Shown here one piece after another: positions 58,364 through 64,000 of a stretch of DNA of 64,000 nucleotides. Under the pieces are notes generated by a model that saw nothing but the letters and a program-made list of their open reading frames with translations, did no database searches and was not told the origin of the DNA. The position numbers and the translations under genes were made by a program. The first letter of the stretch is position 1. Every line of letters begins with the position of its first letter. This stretch comes from Rhododendron vialii (lineage: Eukaryota > Streptophyta > Magnoliopsida > Ericales > Ericaceae), in assembly GCF_030253575.1 (NCBI RefSeq), contig NC_080567.1, positions 36,299,501 through 36,363,500 on the forward strand, read 5' to 3'.

Positions 58364-61321
58364 TGAAGATGGGAAATGAAGGAGAAGCAGCCGACCCAGG
58401 TTGTCGGCGGCCTCCAATCTTCTACAGAATGATCGTTCCTTCCATTGTCCAAGACAAGAAACTGGTAACTACTCTCTCTCTCTCTTCAGAGCGTTTGTTG
58501 ATTGCATGTGTCTGTTGGTCAGTTTTTTTTTGTTTTTTTTTTTCCTTTTTGTTTTGCTGATATTGCTCAAGTTTAGTTTGGTTGCTGTGAAACCCGGAAG
58601 AAAAGGGAGTTTTTATTTTCTCATTATCTCTTGAATTTGTTCCGAATAATGAACGCCTAATTTGAAGTATTGGATGAGGAAAATAATTTAAAGTCGAGTG
58701 TGGTAAAGAAGAACCATATCTGGCTCAATAGACCGATCGACTAATAATGAGACTTATTTCCTGTATATTTGTCCATTATTTGAGGGGCCAATTAAAACTG
58801 GGACAGGAACTGATCCAACACGGGAATTGATAGCACGCGAGTGGGAGTTAAACCGAGACCAAAAGCTTCTCGAGGTTCCTTGTAGCCACCCGGCAATTAC
58901 GCCAACTCCCATGATCTTGTTCTTCTCTTGCTTTAAGTTTCGGAAAATTAAAGCACAACAGAGCTCAACTAGGCCAGCTTGGTGTACTAGGGTTAATTAG
59001 GTGGAGCTCTTTTCCCCTTGCTGTTAATGTGTAGGTAGAGTGATTATTCAGTGCTCCAAGAACATTGCCAAGTGGTGTCCCAAGTCTTTCTCCATCACAC
59101 ATTTCCGTGGGCGCCACGCATTTGTAGTGTGTGTGTGTGCGGTTCAGAGCGGTGTTGGCAGACCACGTGGCAATGCGCTTTGGGCATTGATTAATTTTAC
59201 GTGTACGTATTTGAAATATCCAGTTATACATCACTCTCTCTGCGAACAACTTTTGGTACTTATAAGCCCTATATTTCAGTATGTGGGAAAACTGGAAAAG
59301 CAATTTGGTTAGTTAGAAACACAATACACGTAAACCATAACCGTGCTCTTTCTGTGACCAACTCTGTGGCTGTGTTTTTCCTCTGTAGAACAACTGGGAC
59401 GTTGTATCGCACTAATAGTCATGGAAGTCTCTTGAACAAACATGCATTGTGGGTATTTATCCTTGATTTCATCTTCTATTAAAGCAAATGCGCAGTAAAT
59501 TGATTTTGATTTTGATTACCACAGAGGGTCCAAGGGAAGTTCCTCAAGAAACTTGGGAATGAACTTCCAGCAGTCGCTACTCTCACAACTCCAAATGGTT
59601 GCAATTGGCAAGTGGGATTAGAGAAAATCGACGACAAGGTTTGGTTCACCGAAGGTTGGCATGAGTTCGTAAAACACCAGTCTATCCGCGTGGGATACCT
59701 TTTACTCTTCGTGTATGTAGGGAACTTGAATTTCCACGTGAATATATTCGATTTGGGTGCTGCCGAGATAAGATATCAATGTAAAACCCCTTGTAGTTCC
59801 GGAGGGCCTAGTTGTAGCAACCGCTGTCGAGTACCTTATAAGGAAGAAGCAGAACATGATGACTCAGTTGAAATCTTGGGTTCCTTCCCAACTTGCCAAA
59901 AACCCACATCTTTAGAAGCAAAATTAAATAGAAGTGGCATAGCTGAACCCCAGTACAAGGCCGATGGAGGAACCTTACATCTATGTTCTGTATCGTCAGC
60001 TGCTCGATCTACTCGTGATGTAGGTATTCAGTGTGGTTACAGTGAGCTTATGACAGCTGCATATGAAACCAGATTGCACTGCTTGAGTCGAAATCCTGAA
60101 CTAAGCAGGAAAAGAAAAAGAGGGATTGGAAGTAAGCTCTTTGAACTTGTATCTTCTTTTTCATTCTTTAATGCTCTCTGAGTTGTTTTTTGTCATAACT
60201 TTTGTTACAGGTACAGATGGAAGTGCATTATTAGCTAAAAGCGGAAGTGAAGTACAAACTCCTGGCTCTGAAACAACTTCCGGAACTTTGTTGAGGAGCT
60301 GGAGAGTAGTAACACCTGAAGAAAAAGACAGAGTACTTAACGAATCGAAAACTTTTCACTCTGAAAATCCATTTTGTAGAGTTTTCTTGCGACGGTCCTA
60401 TGTATACAAGGGAATTGGCTTGGTAAGCAATAAATTTATGTGTTTCTCTGTAAGGAGCGAGGGTACGGATATGGACACAGCATATGAATAGGATAAACCA
60501 CGCCAAGGCATGTGAACACGTCATTTCTCCAAAATTTGGACCGACACGTTGGGGGACACATTCAATTAGGCATATCTTATGGATTCATAAAACCGTCAAC
60601 CACAGATTGGGTATAAGATGAAGCTAAAATTTACAAATAGAATTACCATTACGAAGATATAAACTAACTGTCATCAAATAATAAGTATTCAGGAATTAAG
60701 CATCCATAGAGCTTTTGACTAAGGGGCCAACTTTTAAAGATTGCATTTGACCTCCTAATGTGTTCCTCTACCTGTTCTCGTGTGTTCAACTGAAAAACTA
60801 TAACAACAAGATACACATATCTAGGCTGTCCGACACGTGTCTGAAATGCGTCTGTGTTTGACATGTGTTGAGAACGGGTACTTGAGGGTTGTGATAAACA
60901 CGTTCGTGTTTCTTACGTTTTACTTTATCTTTTATTCTCACCTTCAAAAGACTCTTATATTAGAACTCTTTCCTTTGTTTCTCCTCCTGCACAGCATATG
61001 CCATCTTCATTTGCTGAGAAGTACCTCGGAGGGGTTTCAGGCTTCATAACGCTTCAGGCTTCCACTGGGGAAAAGTGGCCTGTGCGTTGCATGTGGAGCA
61101 ATGGCTCCGCTAAGTTAAGCAAGGGGTGGCCTGAATTTGTACGGGACAACGTGTTGGAGGAGGGCGATGTTTGTGTCTTCGAGCTGATCAAGACAGAGGA
61201 AATTGTGCTCAAAGTAACCATTTTTCGTTTAGTCGAAGACGCGGAACCAGTGAACCAAATTCCAAAGGAAAAGCTCGCCCGAGTCAGCAAATTATCCTCT
61301 GGCTATGATCTGAACGGATAG
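58363..61321 (+). CDS. REM-type B3 transcription factor with two B3 domains (415 aa, 4 exons)
   Basis: Exons 58363-58464, 59525-60131, 60211-60422 and 60995-61321 join in frame to TAG. Exon 1 encodes an acidic start, then [20 protein letters not shown], the first strand of B3. Exon 2 continues [41 protein letters not shown] and [20 protein letters not shown], completing the domain at about residues 16-115. A long linker with the basic run SRKRKRG (likely nuclear localisation) and a Ser/Thr/Glu-rich stretch follows. Exon 4 holds the second B3 domain (about 300-400): [33 protein letters not shown], and [15 protein letters not shown]. It is the same architecture and strand as the gene at 45248-48323, so the two are probably tandem paralogues. 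An in-frame second ATG occurs two codons after the first. Function is inferred from the family: nuclear DNA binding. Confidence 0.9.
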
Positions 61322-63885
61322 AGTTCGTACTTAGACTTTCTGTTTTTGCTAGACCGCCGGACTCATTAAAATGGTTTGTTCAATTTTACGACCTTTAGCT
61401 GTGTGGTGGTTTGTATACAAAATTGCTTCTCTTCAGATGTGCTACAAGCCTACAACTAGATGCCTGACTTAAGTTCCCTCATGCGGGATAAAAGCTGTGG
61501 TGTTTTTTTGTGTGTGTGTGTGTTGTTTTTATAGCTCAGCTGTCCGGATCAGTTTACTCGCACACCTCGACTTATCGCGGAGACTAATTCCACTGTCCGC
61601 TTACGTGGTCCCCGTTAAAGGCTTTCTTAGTTGTTTTTTTTTCTTTCCTCTCCTTTTCCATTTTTCATGTTTGAGTAATTTCTTGTGTGTATTCTGGGTT
61701 CTTTAGTTTCCCTTTTATACTTTATGCTTTTGTAATGCAATCTTTTGACATTCTACAACTATGTTCACTTTTTACAACATTGAAAGAAGTATCTTGTTCT
61801 TTTTGGCAGAGAAAAACATATAAATTCTATCCCGATAAGGTTCTTATTTTGTAAGTATTTATTTTTCGTTTTACGAGATAGATCATTATCATAAAATAAA
61901 TTATATTTAATTCAAAAAAAATAATAAGTACTTATTTTAGTTGGTGGAACACAAGGTTGTTTTTGAAACTTAGTAAATGCGAGTATTTTATTATGTTAAG
62001 GAAGGGGATAATACCACGACATTATTCTTTACTGCCGTGACATTTTCAGCGTTCTGACTATCTTAACCTTTGTCTCTCTATACTAATACTACTCTCCCAT
62101 ACTCCCATTACCAAACCCACTTCTTTACATCTCCTCTCCTCAGCTCCTTTTTTTTTCCTTTCTCATTTCAATTCAATGCTTCGATCTGGTCTTGTACAGC
62201 TGGCGGCAGTGAGGCGGCAGTGAGACGGAGTGGTTGTCTCAATTTCATCTCCCTCTTTAGTGAACCACCATACCAAGCGCTCAAATGTGGAGAGGGAGGA
62301 TTGTGTTTTTCGATTTGCTTCTAAATAATTAAAATCTCTCAGTCGATTATATGTTGTAAGCTTAATTGAGGGTTCGGAGAGTGAAATTTTTAATGTGATA
62401 TACAAGTGTGGAAAGGAGGTTAGGGCTATTGCGGGACAGAGGATGAGATAAAAATGGGTCTTGTGGTGGCGGCGGCGGAGAGGGACAAGGAGAGATGGGA
62501 GGAGTGCAGAGGCAATGGATCCTAGAAATTTATAGTACAGTCTAATGTAATTGTTGAGTTGATGATGATGATAGAAGAAGGCAAGAGAACTTATGAGAGA
62601 GGGGAACAATCGGGTTTTCTGCGTATGAGTTTTGAGAAATTTTTGCGAGAGAGACAGTGAGAGAACTCAGAAGAGGAATGAGAGTATAATTGTCTGATAA
62701 AGCACACAGTCATGGCATTATCAGCCACCTTATGTTAAATAAATAAAAATTAACAGGTAGTAATAATTTGTATTTGATGCATCCTTTTCTTTGCATGTTG
62801 CTGATGTAATTTGTCTGTACAACCAATTCAACAATTGCTATCGTATGAGCAAAAATAGCAAAACAAAAAAAAAAACAAAAAAAGAAACAGAGAAGATTAA
62901 AGGGAAAAGTGAAAACGACAATAAATACAGTATAGGCCCCTGTAGCACTGTCAATTGATATTTCACTTCAGTCTCCACTATTTTGTTTTGATCAATTTGA
63001 ACTCTATACTTTTCACTTCCGTTTTTTGTAAGCTCACCCCCATCTAGTTCAACTGAAACAATAAATAAGCACACCCGACTCACTTGCTAACTGTTAAAAG
63101 TACTTAAGACTTGTCAGTGTCACAACTACTATGGGCCAAGTGGGGATAATGATAAATGTAAGTATTTTTCAATGTGATTTCTTCCCGTGGTCGACGTTTG
63201 AGTCTTGGAAATTTATTTATTTTTCTAAGATTTCTGGTTTGAAACATATAGTGCGTTATCAACTCTAGTGGGGTAGTCCGTACGGAACTTTACTCTGGTT
63301 TCAATTAGGCCCTCGCTAGTGTACGGTTGACATGTACGTGAATTGGGCTGGACACTTAAAAAATAAACATTGATAAAGTAATTACATGGGTCATATGAAT
63401 GAAGTTTGTTTTTAGAATGAGCTCAAATGGTTCCGGCCATTTTTTAAGGGTCAAAGCCATTTTCGGCTTGCTACAATTTATTTGGTCAAAATTTGACAAA
63501 AGTGCTCCGATGGTACTATAGACATAATTTGGCCGCTTCTACTTGTAGCCGTTGTATCACACACATATCACAGTCATTGGGTTGCTCACAATAGCCATTA
63601 CATCACAGCCTTCGCAAGAGAAATGGCCAAGCTATTATTGGCTCCCAAAATGACTCCTCATTGGAGCAGAGAATTTTGGTCTTGAAGTCTAAAATATAAA
63701 TATGATTATGGCTCTCAAAATGGCACTGCGTTGGATATGCTCTTACTGGAATGTTTTTAAAATAGTAGGACCAAGAGTGTAGTTTACCAGTTAATAACTA
63801 CTAACTAAAAAGTAGAAACTGTCATACTCAATTGCCCAAAAAACTCCGACCCCAAAACAGTAAAAAGAACGCCGGCGCCACGGAA
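61322..63885. other. Intergenic between the second and third REM genes
   Basis: No supportable gene. At about 62005-62724 the flanks GATAATACCACGAC and, in reverse complement, GATAATGCCATGAC hint at a MITE of about 720 bp, but the match is short. CT-rich and T-rich low-complexity parts explain the other open frames. Confidence 0.5.
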
Positions 63886-63993
63886 ATGGGAAGTAAGAGA
63901 AGCGATCGCCGCAGCCAAATTTCACCGGCGGCAACGTCTCCGAGAAGTTTCTACAAGATTATCCTCCCCTCCGTCATGCACTGCCATAGGCTG
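63886..63993 (+). CDS. REM-type B3 gene, first exon only (cut by window end)
   Basis: ATG at 63886 opens 36 codons ending at a GTAACTT donor after Leu. After a Ser/Arg-rich start comes RSFYKIILPSVMHCHRL, the typical first strand of a plant B3 domain. The exon has the same end point, phase 0 and donor GTAACT as exon 1 of the gene at 58363 ([15 protein letters not shown]). It is therefore most likely a third member of the tandem B3 cluster. The rest is outside the window. Confidence 0.78.
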
Positions 63994-64000
63994 GTAACTT

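Overview
This is a nuclear window from a flowering plant, most likely a eudicot. It has AT-rich spliceosomal introns, REM-type B3 transcription factor genes, a DYW-class PPR editing factor, a plant-type PXA/PX/nexin-C sorting nexin, a plastid isoprenoid (HDR/IspH) gene relic, a chromodomain Ty3/gypsy retrotransposon, and many foldback and MITE-like repeats and GA/CT microsatellites. The species cannot be fixed from sequence alone. No bacterial system, CRISPR array or intact RNA gene is visible.

Layout. Positions 1-8270 are repeat-rich and gene-poor: a ~1.2-kb long-TIR element, copy 1 of a duplicated block, and a ~380-bp foldback. At 8271-12452 two broken gene pieces lie head to tail. One is an internal fragment of HDR (IspH, last step of the MEP pathway) with a 1-bp deletion. 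The other is a 5'-truncated patatin-like lipase with an in-frame stop and a lost splice acceptor. Positions 12453-22600 hold a nearly perfect 387-bp palindrome, other MITEs, and copy 2 of the duplicated block, now split by a solo LTR and several MITEs. Its right edge ends just before the leader of the next gene.

The intact genes are: a 15-exon sorting nexin (22941-31006, +, 1002 aa); a three-exon secreted protein resembling plant 'Expp1' proteins (36463-35158, -, 238 aa); a two-B3-domain REM gene (45248-48323, +, 373 aa); an intronless DYW-type PPR gene (51090-48946, -, 714 aa); a second two-B3-domain REM gene (58363-61321, +, 415 aa); and the first exon of a third REM gene at the right edge (63886-63993, +). 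The three REM genes share orientation, and the two visible exon-1 sequences of the later pair have the same phase, so this is a tandem B3 cluster. The PPR gene and a retrotransposon sit inside it.

Mobile DNA explains most of the remaining sequence. The clearest cases are a full-length, apparently intact Ty3/gypsy chromovirus (51342-56363) with identical-looking 277-bp LTRs and a perfect 5-bp target duplication 251 bp upstream of the PPR start codon, and a 1273-bp hAT-type non-autonomous element (38626-39898) with a perfect 8-bp target duplication inside a coding-looking exon. I found no convincing new biological system. The points most worth following are the HDR-patatin chimera, the promoter-adjacent block duplication, the young retrotransposon in the PPR promoter, and the interrupted unidentified gene at 38.5-41.5 kb.
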